From NCBI RefSeq assembly GCF_043196875.1, contig NZ_JBEBMX010000002.1:124001-188000 (forward strand): a stretch of DNA of 64,000 bases. The letters are read 5' to 3'. This document shows positions 8,085-17,166 of this stretch, in pieces. This stretch comes from Saccharospirillum sp043196875. GTDB taxonomy: Bacteria; Pseudomonadota; Gammaproteobacteria; Pseudomonadales; Natronospirillaceae. The number at the start of each line of letters is the position of its first letter. The first letter of the stretch is position 1. The notes beneath the pieces were generated by a model. The model was not told the DNA's origin and ran no database searches. It saw only the letters and a program-made list of their open reading frames with translations. The position numbers and the translations under genes are program-made.

Positions 8085-10428
8085 GGTGGTGTTCCCGATT
8101 GTGCAGGATGTCTGGCATCGCCTGCATCAGTGTCTGCTTAAGCGCACGACCCGATACCGGCTTGGTTAACAGATATTGAATATTGAGGCGACTCTCATCG
8201 AGGTCGGCCTGACCGACATCGACCCCGGTGAGCATGATGATCAGAATGTCGCGATTGAGCGCTTCATCGCCACGGATGCGTTCGGCAAGCTCGGTACCGG
8301 TCATGGAGGGCATATTCTGGTCGAGCACCAGCACATCCACCGGCTTACCCTTGTGAAATTCGTTGTGCAGATTGGCCAGGGCCGATTGGCCATTGCTGAC
8401 GCTGAATACTTCCATGCCCCAACTCTTGCCCAGGTGTTCGATGACCTTGCGGCAGGTCAGGTTGTCGTCAACCACCATCAGGCGAATGTCGGCCAGATCT
8501 CCCGGAGTCTGGGCGTTGGCTTCATCGCTGTCGGCCACTTCGGGTAACGGCAGGTCGACCCAGAAGGTCGAGCCGATGCGCAACTCGCTGGAGAACGACA
8601 ACTGGCCGTTGAGCAAACCCACCAGCACGCGGGTGATGGGAAGACCCAGGTAAACCTCGCGCGGTGACAGAACGTTATCTTCCGGCGGCGTGGGGAAGTC
8701 GAACAGGCTGTCTTTCATGTCCTTAGGCAAGCCCGGACCGGTATCAGTGACGCTGAAGCGAATACGATGACCATTCCAGGGTTTGACCTGCACCAGCACC
8801 TCACCGTTTTCGGTATAGGCCAGCGCGTTGTCGAGCAGATTAGACAGAATCTGGGTGATGATTTGGGCATTGCCGCGATAGCGACTGGGCAGTTCCGGCG
8901 CGACATCCATCACCAGCTCCAGCTGTTTGGCGTGGGCCAGGCGTGAATAGGGCTGGATGGCGTCTTCGAGCAGATCGTAGAGGTCGAATTCGTCTTGGTT
9001 GTCCGGCAGGCGATTGAGCCCAATACGCACCAGGTTCTGCAGCTGATCGGCCTGGCGCAGCAGTGAAAAACCGGCCGCCTGCATGGTGTTGACGTACTCC
9101 TGTTGATGCGCGGACAGGCTGGTGTCTTGCAGCAACTCTGACATCCCCAGCACACCGTTGATCGGACCGCGCATCTCATGATTGAGCTTGCGCATCAGCG
9201 GCCAGTGCAGCAACGGTAAGTTGAGTCCGGTCGCCACCAGGCTGGTATCGCGATACCGGGCCCGGTGGTAAGCCGCGCGCAAGACGATCCAGATGGCAAT
9301 GACAGCGGTTAAATGCAGCAGCGTGGCATTGGTCGAGACACTTAACAGCAGGCCGGCACTGGAGCCGATCACCAGCAGAAACACCAGGCTGGCAAAGGCG
9401 ATGGCCGCCAGAGTCCAGTGCTCGTGACGCAAATTGGACTGGCGATAACGCAACCAGCTTAAAGCGATGCCAATCAAGGCCAAGGGCGCCAGCGTCAGCA
9501 GGAAGACGCCAAGGCCACGCGCAATTGGCAGCAAAGCAAGGGCGGCGATCAACACCAGCGAGCGTAGCGCCCAGCGCAGGAATTCCCTGAGCCAGCGCGA
9601 AGAGTGGTCTCTGCGGATCTGAGCCACCAGGCCGGTGAGCCCCAGCAAGGCAAGTACACCGCCGGTATTGCGGGCATGGATGTCGACGAACGCCAGGTTG
9701 GGAAGCAACGGCGCCGCCAGGCCATTCCAGCCGGCCGACATCAAGATGAGGCCGAAGCTGAACAGGCAGGCCCAGGCTAAAGCCGGGTGCGGATAGCGCA
9801 CCAGCGCGCCAATGGCGAAGCTGAGACCGAGTAACTGCAGTGCCAGCATGGCGGCGTGCAATCCCAGCTGGATACCCAGAGTCGTTTGCAAACTGGCCCG
9901 ATCCATCAGCCAGACCTGGGTATTGAGCGGATCTTCGGAGGCCAGACGCAGATAGAGTGTATGGGTACCGGCAGGCAAGCTGATCGGCAGCACATAGGTG
10001 CCCAGCGGCTCCGGCCGATCGGCCAGCGGCAGGGACGCGCCTGAACTGAGTGTTTGGTATTGGCCGTCGGCGCCGGGGTAGTAGAGTTCGATCAGGTGAT
10101 TGGCGTGGCTGTCGATCAGAAAGTTTATGGCGCGGGGTTGGCCATCGGGGTTGGTCAGGCTCAGACGCAGCCAGTGGCCGCCATCGAAAACGCCGTTACG
10201 CAAAATGGACTGGTGCACCGGAGTGAACTGGTTGGCGATCTCGGGCTTGTTGAGATCGCTCAGTTGCAGTTCGTCACTGGGATCATCGAGGTAATCGGCG
10301 TCGTTGAGTACGCTCAGTCGATAGCGTTCCTGGTTCAGTAAGATCGGATCGGCCATCACAGCGCCAGCCATTAACAGCAACCAGACGGCAGCCAGTAAAG
10401 AACGCATGGGCAAGGCGTTACAACGCAT
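8059..10428 (-). CDS. 7TMR-type hybrid sensor histidine kinase
   Basis: A 789-residue membrane hybrid kinase. A signal peptide (about residues 1-26) precedes a periplasmic 7TMR-DISMED2-like domain, then seven hydrophobic segments to about residue 400. The kinase core has His417 in MRKLNHEMRGPINGVLGM, the N-box ILSNLLDNALAYT and the G-box DTGPGLP. A receiver domain has phosphoacceptor Asp703 (VLDQNMP) and a later KP pair (LTKPV). The periplasmic domain suggests a carbohydrate or other small ligand, which is unknown. No separate response regulator or Hpt gene is adjacent. Its end overlaps coq7 in a different frame. Confidence 0.88.
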   Translation of the reverse strand: MRCNALPMRSLLAAVWLLLMAGAVMADPILLNQERYRLSVLNDADYLDDPSDELQLSDLNKPEIANQFTPVHQSILRNGVFDGGHWLRLSLTNPDGQPRAINFLIDSHANHLIELYYPGADGQYQTLSSGASLPLADRPEPLGTYVLPISLPAGTHTLYLRLASEDPLNTQVWLMDRASLQTTLGIQLGLHAAMLALQLLGLSFAIGALVRYPHPALAWACLFSFGLILMSAGWNGLAAPLLPNLAFVDIHARNTGGVLALLGLTGLVAQIRRDHSSRWLREFLRWALRSLVLIAALALLPIARGLGVFLLTLAPLALIGIALSWLRYRQSNLRHEHWTLAAIAFASLVFLLVIGSSAGLLLSVSTNATLLHLTAVIAIWIVLRAAYHRARYRDTSLVATGLNLPLLHWPLMRKLNHEMRGPINGVLGMSELLQDTSLSAHQQEYVNTMQAAGFSLLRQADQLQNLVRIGLNRLPDNQDEFDLYDLLEDAIQPYSRLAHAKQLELVMDVAPELPSRYRGNAQIITQILSNLLDNALAYTENGEVLVQVKPWNGHRIRFSVTDTGPGLPKDMKDSLFDFPTPPEDNVLSPREVYLGLPITRVLVGLLNGQLSFSSELRIGSTFWVDLPLPEVADSDEANAQTPGDLADIRLMVVDDNLTCRKVIEHLGKSWGMEVFSVSNGQSALANLHNEFHKGKPVDVLVLDQNMPSMTGTELAERIRGDEALNRDILIIMLTGVDVGQADLDESRLNIQYLLTKPVSGRALKQTLMQAMPDILHNREHHHVKKSLFF

Positions 10429-10514
10429 GGTGATCTCACTTAAACATCGTTAAGCGAGTATAGCGTCCCCAGCCGGTGGTCCCAACTGAGGACTTGCCTT
10501 GCCTTTGAGCCAGG

Positions 10515-11804
10515 TCAGTTGCTGCGACGATTGATAGCGCGGTGGCCGATATCGGTGCGGTAATAGCAGTCAGCCCAGTCGATCAAGCGAGCGCCGGCAT
10601 AAGCTGCCTGCTGGGCGTCGGCGACACTGTCACCCAAGGCTGTTACGCACAGCACCCGACCACCCTGAGTAACGATTTCTCCGGCCCCGTTACGACCGGT
10701 GCCAGCCTGGAACACCTTGGTATCGGCGGCGAAATCGGCGTTCAAGCCGCTGATGACATCGCCTTTGCGGTAGTCGTTGGGATAGCCGCCAGCGGCCAGC
10801 ACAACGCCCAAGGCCGGGCGCGGATCCCAGTCGGTCTGATGACTGGCCAGTTCGCCGTTCACCGCAGCCAGACAGAGTTCGACCAGGTCTGATTGCAAAC
10901 GCATCATGATGGGTTGCGTTTCCGGGTCACCAAAGCGGCAGTTGTATTCCAGCACTTTGGGCGTGCCGTCCGGCGCCACCATGATGCCGGCGTAGAGAAA
11001 ACCGCGATACCGATTACCCTCGGCGTTCATGCCGCGCACCGTCGGATAGATAACTTCATCGAGAATGCGTTGGTGCATCGCCTCGGTCACCACCGGCGCC
11101 GGCGAATAAGCGCCCATGCCGCCGGTATTCGGTCCGGTGTCGCCACTGTCGCGCGCTTTGTGATCCTGAGATGACGCGAAGGGAACGACGTCCTCACCAT
11201 CGACCAGCACAATAAAACTGGCCTCTTCGCCGACCAGAAATTCCTCGACCACCACGCGCGAACCGGCGTCGCCGAACTTATTGCCGGCCAGCATATCGTC
11301 GATGGCAGCGCAGGCTTCCGTTTCGGTTTGAGCGACGATCACGCCTTTGCCCGCCGCAAGTCCATCGGCCTTAACGACGATGGGTGCGCCTTTATCCGCC
11401 ACATAGGCCTTGGCTTCAGCGGCGTCGGTGAAGACGCCATAGAAGGCGGTCGGTATGTTATGGCGGGCGAGAAAGTCTTTAGTGAAGGCTTTGGAGCCTT
11501 CCAGTTGAGCGGCACTTTGCGTTGGGCCGAGAATCTTCAGGCCGCGCGACTCGAACAGATCGACCACACCAATCACCAGCGGCGCTTCCGGGCCGACGAT
11601 GGTCAGGCCGATTTGGTTGTGTTCGGCGAAGTCAGCCAAAGCCTCCAGATCGGTAACGCCAATCGCCACGTTTTCGATGTTCGGTTCATCGGCCGTACCC
11701 GGGTTGCCCGGTGCCACAAACACCTGGTCCACCAGCGCGCTTTGCGCCGCCTTCCAGGCCAGAGCGTGTTCACGACCGCCGTTGCCGATAATCAAAACCT
11801 TCAT
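10515..11804 (-). CDS. purD: Phosphoribosylamine-glycine ligase PurD
   Basis: The ATP-grasp enzyme joining glycine to phosphoribosylamine (GAR synthesis) in purine biosynthesis. It begins MKVLIIGNGGREHALAWK, the GAR synthetase N-terminal domain. The ATP-grasp part contains VVKADGLAAGKGV and the metal-binding LEYNCRFGDPETQ. Its 429 residues are normal. The ATG at 11804 has an AAGGAGA ribosome site; longer in-frame extensions lack one. It follows purH after 19 bases, the usual purHD operon. Confidence 0.97.
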   Translation of the reverse strand: MKVLIIGNGGREHALAWKAAQSALVDQVFVAPGNPGTADEPNIENVAIGVTDLEALADFAEHNQIGLTIVGPEAPLVIGVVDLFESRGLKILGPTQSAAQLEGSKAFTKDFLARHNIPTAFYGVFTDAAEAKAYVADKGAPIVVKADGLAAGKGVIVAQTETEACAAIDDMLAGNKFGDAGSRVVVEEFLVGEEASFIVLVDGEDVVPFASSQDHKARDSGDTGPNTGGMGAYSPAPVVTEAMHQRILDEVIYPTVRGMNAEGNRYRGFLYAGIMVAPDGTPKVLEYNCRFGDPETQPIMMRLQSDLVELCLAAVNGELASHQTDWDPRPALGVVLAAGGYPNDYRKGDVISGLNADFAADTKVFQAGTGRNGAGEIVTQGGRVLCVTALGDSVADAQQAAYAGARLIDWADCYYRTDIGHRAINRRSN

Positions 11805-11823
11805 GATGATCTCCTTGGGCGTC

Positions 11824-13404
11824 TTAGTGGCGGAAGTGGCGCATGCCGGTGAATACCATGGCGATGCCGTGTTCATCGGCCGCAGCGATAACTTCGTCAT
11901 CACGCATGCTGCCGCCAGGTTGGATCACCGCTTTAACGCCCATTTCAGCGGCTTGGTCGAGACCGTCGCGGAACGGGAAGAAGGCATCGGACGCCATGAC
12001 TGAGCCAGCAATTTCCAGGTTTTCATCGGCGGCTTTGATACCGGCAATCTTGGCACTGTAGACGCGGCTCATCTGGCCCGCGCCGACGCCGATGGTCTGG
12101 CCATCACGCGCATAAACGATGGCGTTGGATTTAACAAATTTGGCAACCGACCAGGCAAATTGCAGATCAGCCAGCTGAGCATCGGTCGGGGCGAGCTTGG
12201 TAACCACTTTCAATTCATCAGCACTGATGCGGCCCAAATCGCGATCCTGCACCAACAAGCCGCCATTGACCTTCTTGAAATCGAAACCGGCAACGGCGTC
12301 GTTCCAGGTGCCGCAGGCCAGCAGGCGAACATTGGGTTTGGCGGCGACAACCTTGGCCGCAGCGGAGGACACGCTCGGTGCGATGATCACTTCAACAAAC
12401 TGACGCTCGATGATCGCCTGGGCCGTGGCTTCGTCCAGTTCGCCGTTGAAGGCGATGATGCCGCCAAAGGCTGAGGTCGGGTCGGTCTGGAAGGCGCGAT
12501 TGTAGGCGTCGAGCAGATTGGAACCGGTCGCCACACCACAAGGGTTGGCGTGTTTAACGATGACACAGGCGGGCGCGTTGAAGGCTTTAACGCATTCCAA
12601 GGCCGCATCGGTATCGGCGATGTTGTTGTAGCTCAGCGCCTTGCCTTGGATGCTGGTCGCGGTGGCGACGCTGGCTTCCAACGGCTGGGCGTCGACATAA
12701 AACGCCGCTTTTTGATGCGGGTTTTCGCCATAGCGCATGACGTCTTTCAATTGCCATTGCTGATTAAAGGTATGCGGGAAATCGCTGCGTACCGGCACGC
12801 TGGCCGGTGCGGTTTCGGCATCGACGCTGCCCAGATAGTTGGCGATCATGCCGTCGTAAGCGGCGGTGTGTTCGAAGGCGGAGCGCGCCAGACGAAAACG
12901 GGTGGCGGCGCTGAGACCGCCGGTTTCATCCCACTCGGCCAGCAGGGTGTCGTAGTCACCGCTGTTAACCACGATGGCAACGTCTTTGTGGTTCTTGGCA
13001 GCGGAGCGAACCATGGTCGGGCCGCCGATATCGATGTTCTCGATGGCATCGCCCAGGGTGCAATCCGGCTTGGCAATGGTTGCGGCGAACGGATACAGGT
13101 TGACCACCACCAGATCGATGGGGGCTATGTCGTGTTCGGCCATGACCGCATCGTCGATGCCGCGTCGACCCAGAATGCCGCCGTGCACTTTCGGGTGCAG
13201 GGTTTTCACCCGGCCGGCCATCATTTCCGGAAAACCGGTGTGATCGGAGACTTCACGCACCGGAATGCCGGCTTCGCTGATCAGACGGTGGGTGCCGCCG
13301 GTGGACAACAGTTCGACGCCACGTTCATGCAGGGCGCGGGCGAAATCGAGAATGCCGGTTTTGTCGGAAACACTGAGCAGGGCGCGTTGGGGGGCTTGGG
13401 TCAT
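11824..13404 (-). CDS. purH: Bifunctional AICAR transformylase / IMP cyclohydrolase PurH
   Basis: Catalyses the last two steps of IMP synthesis. The N-terminal IMP cyclohydrolase (MGS-like) domain includes LLSVSDKTGI and STGGT. The C-terminal transformylase domain has the catalytic KHANPCG motif. The 526-residue length is standard. Only about 50 bases separate its start from the fis terminator, so its promoter must lie there or inside fis, unless transcription reads through. purD follows in the same operon. Confidence 0.97.
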   Translation of the reverse strand: MTQAPQRALLSVSDKTGILDFARALHERGVELLSTGGTHRLISEAGIPVREVSDHTGFPEMMAGRVKTLHPKVHGGILGRRGIDDAVMAEHDIAPIDLVVVNLYPFAATIAKPDCTLGDAIENIDIGGPTMVRSAAKNHKDVAIVVNSGDYDTLLAEWDETGGLSAATRFRLARSAFEHTAAYDGMIANYLGSVDAETAPASVPVRSDFPHTFNQQWQLKDVMRYGENPHQKAAFYVDAQPLEASVATATSIQGKALSYNNIADTDAALECVKAFNAPACVIVKHANPCGVATGSNLLDAYNRAFQTDPTSAFGGIIAFNGELDEATAQAIIERQFVEVIIAPSVSSAAAKVVAAKPNVRLLACGTWNDAVAGFDFKKVNGGLLVQDRDLGRISADELKVVTKLAPTDAQLADLQFAWSVAKFVKSNAIVYARDGQTIGVGAGQMSRVYSAKIAGIKAADENLEIAGSVMASDAFFPFRDGLDQAAEMGVKAVIQPGGSMRDDEVIAAADEHGIAMVFTGMRHFRH

Positions 13405-13456
13405 GCGGTCCTCACGGGCGGAAAGTCGTTCGATTGGTCAGAAAATGAAAGGTCCA

Positions 13457-13490
13457 GAAAAACCAAAGGCGACCCTGAGGTCGCCTTTGG
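13457..13490 (-). terminator. Rho-independent terminator of dusB-fis
   Basis: A perfect 12-bp stem (CCAAAGGCGACC at 13463-13474 and its complement at 13479-13490) closes a 4-base loop. Read on the - strand it is followed by five U residues. It lies 7 bases past the fis stop codon and separates fis from purHD. Confidence 0.9.
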
Positions 13491-13497
13491 TGGCCGC

Positions 13498-13812
13498 TTA
13501 GAGCAGGCCGTATTGCTTGAGCTTTTTGCGCAAGGTGCCGCGGTTCAGGCCGAGCACCTGGGACGCCTTGGTCTGGTTGTCGCGGCAAAATCGCATCACC
13601 GCTTCGAGCATGGGCGCTTCGACTTCGCTCATGACCATCTGATAAACGTTGGCAACGTCCTGGCCTTCCAGATGCGCGAAATAATTGCGCATGGCGATTT
13701 CAACGCTGTCTCTGAGAGTCTGGGGCTGTTCTACCGATGCATCGACCTGAAAGGTGTCATTGGGTTGGGGTTGGGCACTGGAGGAATCGGTGACGAAGGT
13801 GTCGAGGCTCAT
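13498..13812 (-). CDS. fis: DNA-binding protein Fis
   Basis: A nucleoid-associated dimer that bends DNA and activates rRNA and other growth-linked promoters. The C-terminal helix-turn-helix (about residues 81-104) reads TKASQVLGLNRGTLRKKLKQ, as in E. coli Fis. Its 104 residues include a slightly longer, Ser/Gln-rich N-terminus. The ATG overlaps the last codon of dusB by 4 bases, the conserved dusB-fis arrangement with coupled translation. Confidence 0.96.
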   Translation of the reverse strand: MSLDTFVTDSSSAQPQPNDTFQVDASVEQPQTLRDSVEIAMRNYFAHLEGQDVANVYQMVMSEVEAPMLEAVMRFCRDNQTKASQVLGLNRGTLRKKLKQYGLL

Positions 13813-14798
13813 GCGGCTGTTTCCTTTAAAGAAGTCAAACGATCAAACAACTGGTTCAACCACTGAAGCTGGGCCTGAGGCTGCTCCAGGGCATTAAAAT
13901 TTTTGATGGTGGGGCGTTCCACCTGCTGGCCTTTGAGGTACCAGCCAACGTGCTTGCGGGCGATGCGCACGCCCAGATAGTCGCCGTAAAAACGATGCAG
14001 CTCCTGAACATGGCCGGCCAGCGTTTCGGCTACGGTGTTCAGGCTTGGCGCCGGCCGCAGTTCACCGTTCGCCAGGTAGTCGTTAATGGCCGCGAAAATC
14101 CACGGATTACCCTGAGCCGCGCGGCCGATCATCACGCCATCGGCGCCGGTGTAATTCATTACTTCGGCGGCTTTCAGCGGTCCGTCAATATCGCCATTAG
14201 CCAGCACCGGAATCGATACCGCGGCCTTTACTGCGGCAATGGTGTCGTACTCCGCCTCACCACGGTAGGCATCGGCGCGGGTACGGCCATGGACTGCCAG
14301 TGCCTGAATGCCAAGGTCTTCGGCCATACGCGCGATGCGGATGGCGTTACGCTGATCCGGTGCCCAGCCGGTGCGCGTTTTCAGCGTCACCGGTACATCA
14401 ACGGCAGCAACCACGGCTTCGAGAATTTCGCGGACCAGCGGTTCATCACGCATCAGCGCAGAACCGGCGGCCTTGTTGCAGACCTTCTTGGCCGGACAAC
14501 CCATATTGATGTCGATAATCTGGGCGCCACCGGCAACATTGGCGCGTGCTGCTTCGGCCATCATCTGCGCATCCCCGCCGGCAATCTGCACACTGATCGG
14601 TCCGGCTTCGCCGTCGTGATCGAGCCGCTGACGCGACTTGGTGGTGTGCCATAACCGGGTATCGCTGGTTACCATTTCGGAGACCACCAGGCCGGCACCC
14701 AGCGAACGACACAGGGTGCGGAACGGACGATCAGTCACACCGGCCATGGGCGCCAGGACGGTGGGGCGATCAAACTGGTAGGGGCCGATGGCAAACAC
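13809..14798 (-). CDS. dusB: tRNA-dihydrouridine synthase DusB
   Basis: A flavin enzyme reducing specific uridines to dihydrouridine in tRNA. A TIM-barrel domain carries LAPMAGVTDRPFR at the N-terminus and the active-site MGCPAKKVCNKAAGSAL with catalytic Cys101. VHGRTR and VMIGRAAQGNPW provide FMN contacts. The 329-residue length is typical. It is first in the dusB-fis operon. The start at 14798 gives the conserved MFAIGPYQF opening. Confidence 0.96.
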   Translation of the reverse strand: MFAIGPYQFDRPTVLAPMAGVTDRPFRTLCRSLGAGLVVSEMVTSDTRLWHTTKSRQRLDHDGEAGPISVQIAGGDAQMMAEAARANVAGGAQIIDINMGCPAKKVCNKAAGSALMRDEPLVREILEAVVAAVDVPVTLKTRTGWAPDQRNAIRIARMAEDLGIQALAVHGRTRADAYRGEAEYDTIAAVKAAVSIPVLANGDIDGPLKAAEVMNYTGADGVMIGRAAQGNPWIFAAINDYLANGELRPAPSLNTVAETLAGHVQELHRFYGDYLGVRIARKHVGWYLKGQQVERPTIKNFNALEQPQAQLQWLNQLFDRLTSLKETAA

Positions 14799-14908
14799 GA
14801 TAAGCGGTTAAAAATTGCTCAGCTCAGGGGCGGGGAATGATACTGACTTAGTGGTCGAACTTAAAGATTGACATGCAACGGACATCGATGTTTGTCGGCG
14901 CCGTTTTT

Positions 14909-16018
14909 TTAGCCAGGGCCAGGCGCCGTGCGCAGTTGGTAATTGACCGCTTCGCTGCCCGGTGCACGAAAGGGTATCGAAACGTAAATGCGGGTATTGG
15001 TCGGCATCAGTTTGATGCCGGTCAGCTCGCCGCGTAAATAGTCAGCCGGGCTGAATGCCTGGTCGGCAACGCGTTCACCATTGATGTCGGTGTACTCCAG
15101 AATCAAGGTTGGGAACGGCTGACGGAAGGGCGCCTGGTTGGTCAGAATGGCGTCCAGTAGTTTGACGTTCTCAATCGTTGGGTGGTTGCGCACCAACACA
15201 TTGGACGGTCGAACGTTGGTGAGATCCTGCTGAGGCGGCAGTTCGCAGCCGAGCAGATTGCAGGCTGACTGGTAGATGCCGCGCCAGGGGTCGAGGCGGG
15301 CGTAACGATCTTTTTGCCACCAGGCGAGTTCGCCGGCTAGGGTTACCAGCAACAGAACGATGACCACCAGACTCAACCAGCGGCGACCGCGACTGGCCGG
15401 TTCGTCGGTGAAATCAAAGTCGGCTGCCGACAGCTGCTGCGCCAGTTGAGCAGCACGGTTGCCGCCGGCTGGTGAGGCGGCTTGTTCGGAATCGTCCTCC
15501 GGCTCGTCATCCTCATCCATCAACCAGCTGGATTCTGGTTCATCGGCATCGCTATCGCTGCTGATGTCGAATGCCGTTTCCGCTGCCTTGCTGGCAGGTG
15601 CCGGTGCGGCCTTCGGGGCTGGTTTTGGCTCGGGCTGCCGTTGCGGGGCGTCGTCGCTCAGGTCCCAGAACGCATCGCTGAGTTCGTCCAGTTCGTCGTT
15701 GCTGTCTTCGCCCAGCAAGTCATCGTCGGAGAAAATAAACTCTTCAAAGTTATCGTTGGGATCGTCTTCGAAGAGAAAGTCGTCGTTGTCGTTTTCGCTG
15801 GCCGCTGTGGGTTGTGTTTTGGGCGGCGTTTTTTGAGCCGGGCGGGGTGGATCCGATGGCTTGGTCTTGAGCTTGCCATTGAGTATGTGACTGCGCGCAC
15901 TGAACACCTGTAAGCAGGCACCGCAACGTACCGATCCGTTGGCGACCGCCAAGTGCTCATCGGTGATGCGAAAAGAGGTGCTGCAATGTGGGCACTGAGT
16001 AATAAAAGTCTGAGCCAT
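14909..16018 (-). CDS. Zinc-ribbon, DUF3426 membrane protein
   Basis: An N-terminal MJ0042-type zinc ribbon (CPHC at about residues 9-12 and CGAC about 20 residues on) leads into a long Asp/Glu-rich linker. One membrane helix follows (WLSLVVIVLLLVTLAGELAWW), then a C-terminal DUF3426 domain of about 130 residues. The function of the family is unknown; its place between prmA and dusB is common in pseudomonads. The ATG at 16018 (MAQTFITQCPHC) matches the family start. In-frame ATGs at 16024 and 16039 are possible, and none has a strong ribosome site. Confidence 0.8.
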   Translation of the reverse strand: MAQTFITQCPHCSTSFRITDEHLAVANGSVRCGACLQVFSARSHILNGKLKTKPSDPPRPAQKTPPKTQPTAASENDNDDFLFEDDPNDNFEEFIFSDDDLLGEDSNDELDELSDAFWDLSDDAPQRQPEPKPAPKAAPAPASKAAETAFDISSDSDADEPESSWLMDEDDEPEDDSEQAASPAGGNRAAQLAQQLSAADFDFTDEPASRGRRWLSLVVIVLLLVTLAGELAWWQKDRYARLDPWRGIYQSACNLLGCELPPQQDLTNVRPSNVLVRNHPTIENVKLLDAILTNQAPFRQPFPTLILEYTDINGERVADQAFSPADYLRGELTGIKLMPTNTRIYVSIPFRAPGSEAVNYQLRTAPGPG

Positions 16019-16141
16019 GGCCATTCGAGTTGTCGGCATCCGTGCGCGGTAAAAAGGATTCCGGTGATTGACGACGCACCGGACGATTCAGTTTATGAGA
16101 GCGACCGAGTGATCACAACTAGAGAGCCTCAGGGGAATTCT

Positions 16142-17038
16142 TCAGAAGGCTCTCTTGGTTCCGCTCAATCGCACCCAGCCATCGCGTTCAACCGGTTTAT
16201 CCAAGTCGATCCAGGGGCGATAGGCTTCCATGACCGCCTCGGCCTGGTGCGACAAAATCCCTGACAACGCCAGTCGTCCGCCGGGTTGCAAACGCTGGCA
16301 GAGTGACGCAGCCAGATCACACAGCGGCCCGGCGAGAATATTGGCAACCACTAAATCGTAACTGGGTGCCAGTTGTTGATCGTCGATCCAGACATTAAAG
16401 CGGTCGTCATTGATGCCATTATTAGCAGCGTTGGCGCGGGTGGCGTCCAGTGCCTGAGGATCGATATCGACGCCGTCCATCTGTTTAGCGCCGAGCAGAA
16501 TGGCGGCCAGACCTAAAATACCGGAGCCACAACCGTAATCGAGTAAGTGCTCATCGCCGGCGATGCTTTCATCCAGCCACTGCAGACACAAAAAGGTGGT
16601 CGGATGCGTTCCCGTGCCAAAGGCCAGGCCCGGATCGAGTCGCAAATTTACCGCTTCAGGTTGCGGTGGCTCCAGCCAGGATGGGCAAATCCACAAGCGT
16701 TGGCCGCACTGGATAGGTTTGAACGCATCCATCCAGGCACGTTCCCAGTCCTTGTCTTCGAGAATATCAGTCTGGATGGCGCCGCTCAGTTGAATATGTT
16801 CGTTGCGGGCAAATTGTTCGATGCTTGTTTGTAAAGCTACCGCATCGACGTCTTCCTCGAACAATCCTTGCACCGTGGTGTGTTGCCACAGCGGAGTAGT
16901 ACCTCGGATCGGTTCGAAAACCGGTTGGTCTTCGCTGTCGATCAAAGTGACCGCCTGACAGCCTGCCAGCAGCAGCGCATCTTCAAGGGCATCGGTGTGA
17001 TTGGGGTCGGTTGGAATACGGATTTGTAGCCAGGGCAT
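16142..17038 (-). CDS. prmA: Ribosomal protein L11 methyltransferase PrmA
   Basis: Trimethylates several amino groups of ribosomal protein L11 using AdoMet. The SAM-binding motif is LLDYGCGSGILGLAAI, and VVANILAGPL holds the conserved substrate-side Asn. The N-terminal domain starts MPWLQIRI. At 298 residues it is the usual length. The longer in-frame opening to 17158 would include the accC terminator, so ATG at 17038 is preferred although its ribosome site is weak. An inverted repeat with 8-bp arms (16121-16128/16148-16155) straddles the stop codon. Confidence 0.95.
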   Translation of the reverse strand: MPWLQIRIPTDPNHTDALEDALLLAGCQAVTLIDSEDQPVFEPIRGTTPLWQHTTVQGLFEEDVDAVALQTSIEQFARNEHIQLSGAIQTDILEDKDWERAWMDAFKPIQCGQRLWICPSWLEPPQPEAVNLRLDPGLAFGTGTHPTTFLCLQWLDESIAGDEHLLDYGCGSGILGLAAILLGAKQMDGVDIDPQALDATRANAANNGINDDRFNVWIDDQQLAPSYDLVVANILAGPLCDLAASLCQRLQPGGRLALSGILSHQAEAVMEAYRPWIDLDKPVERDGWVRLSGTKRAF

Positions 17039-17123
17039 GAAAGCATTTGCCGGTGCAGAAGTTGCTCGCGAGGATACTGGATTGTTGCTCGAATGGCACC
17101 TGGGCCAGCAGCGGCGGGCCAAT

Positions 17124-17148
17124 AAAAAAGGCAGCCATTGGCTGCCTT
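17124..17148 (-). terminator. Rho-independent terminator after accC
   Basis: A 9-bp stem (AAGGCAGCC / GGCTGCCTT) with a 3-base loop at 17128-17148 is followed on the - strand by a run of six U. It lies 19 bases past the accC stop and ends the aroQ-accB-accC unit before prmA. Confidence 0.9.
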
Positions 17149-17166
17149 CGTTGCCCACCGAAACGT

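Noticed and set aside
12550..13866. 438-codon open frame on the + strand opposite purH and fis
   Set aside because: Antisense to purH and fis, which have clear motifs; crosses a terminator and has composition of a shadow frame.
14880..14912. CGGCGCCG palindrome with T-run after the DUF3426 gene as a terminator
   Set aside because: The T-run is on the wrong side for the leftward gene and there is no rightward gene to end there.
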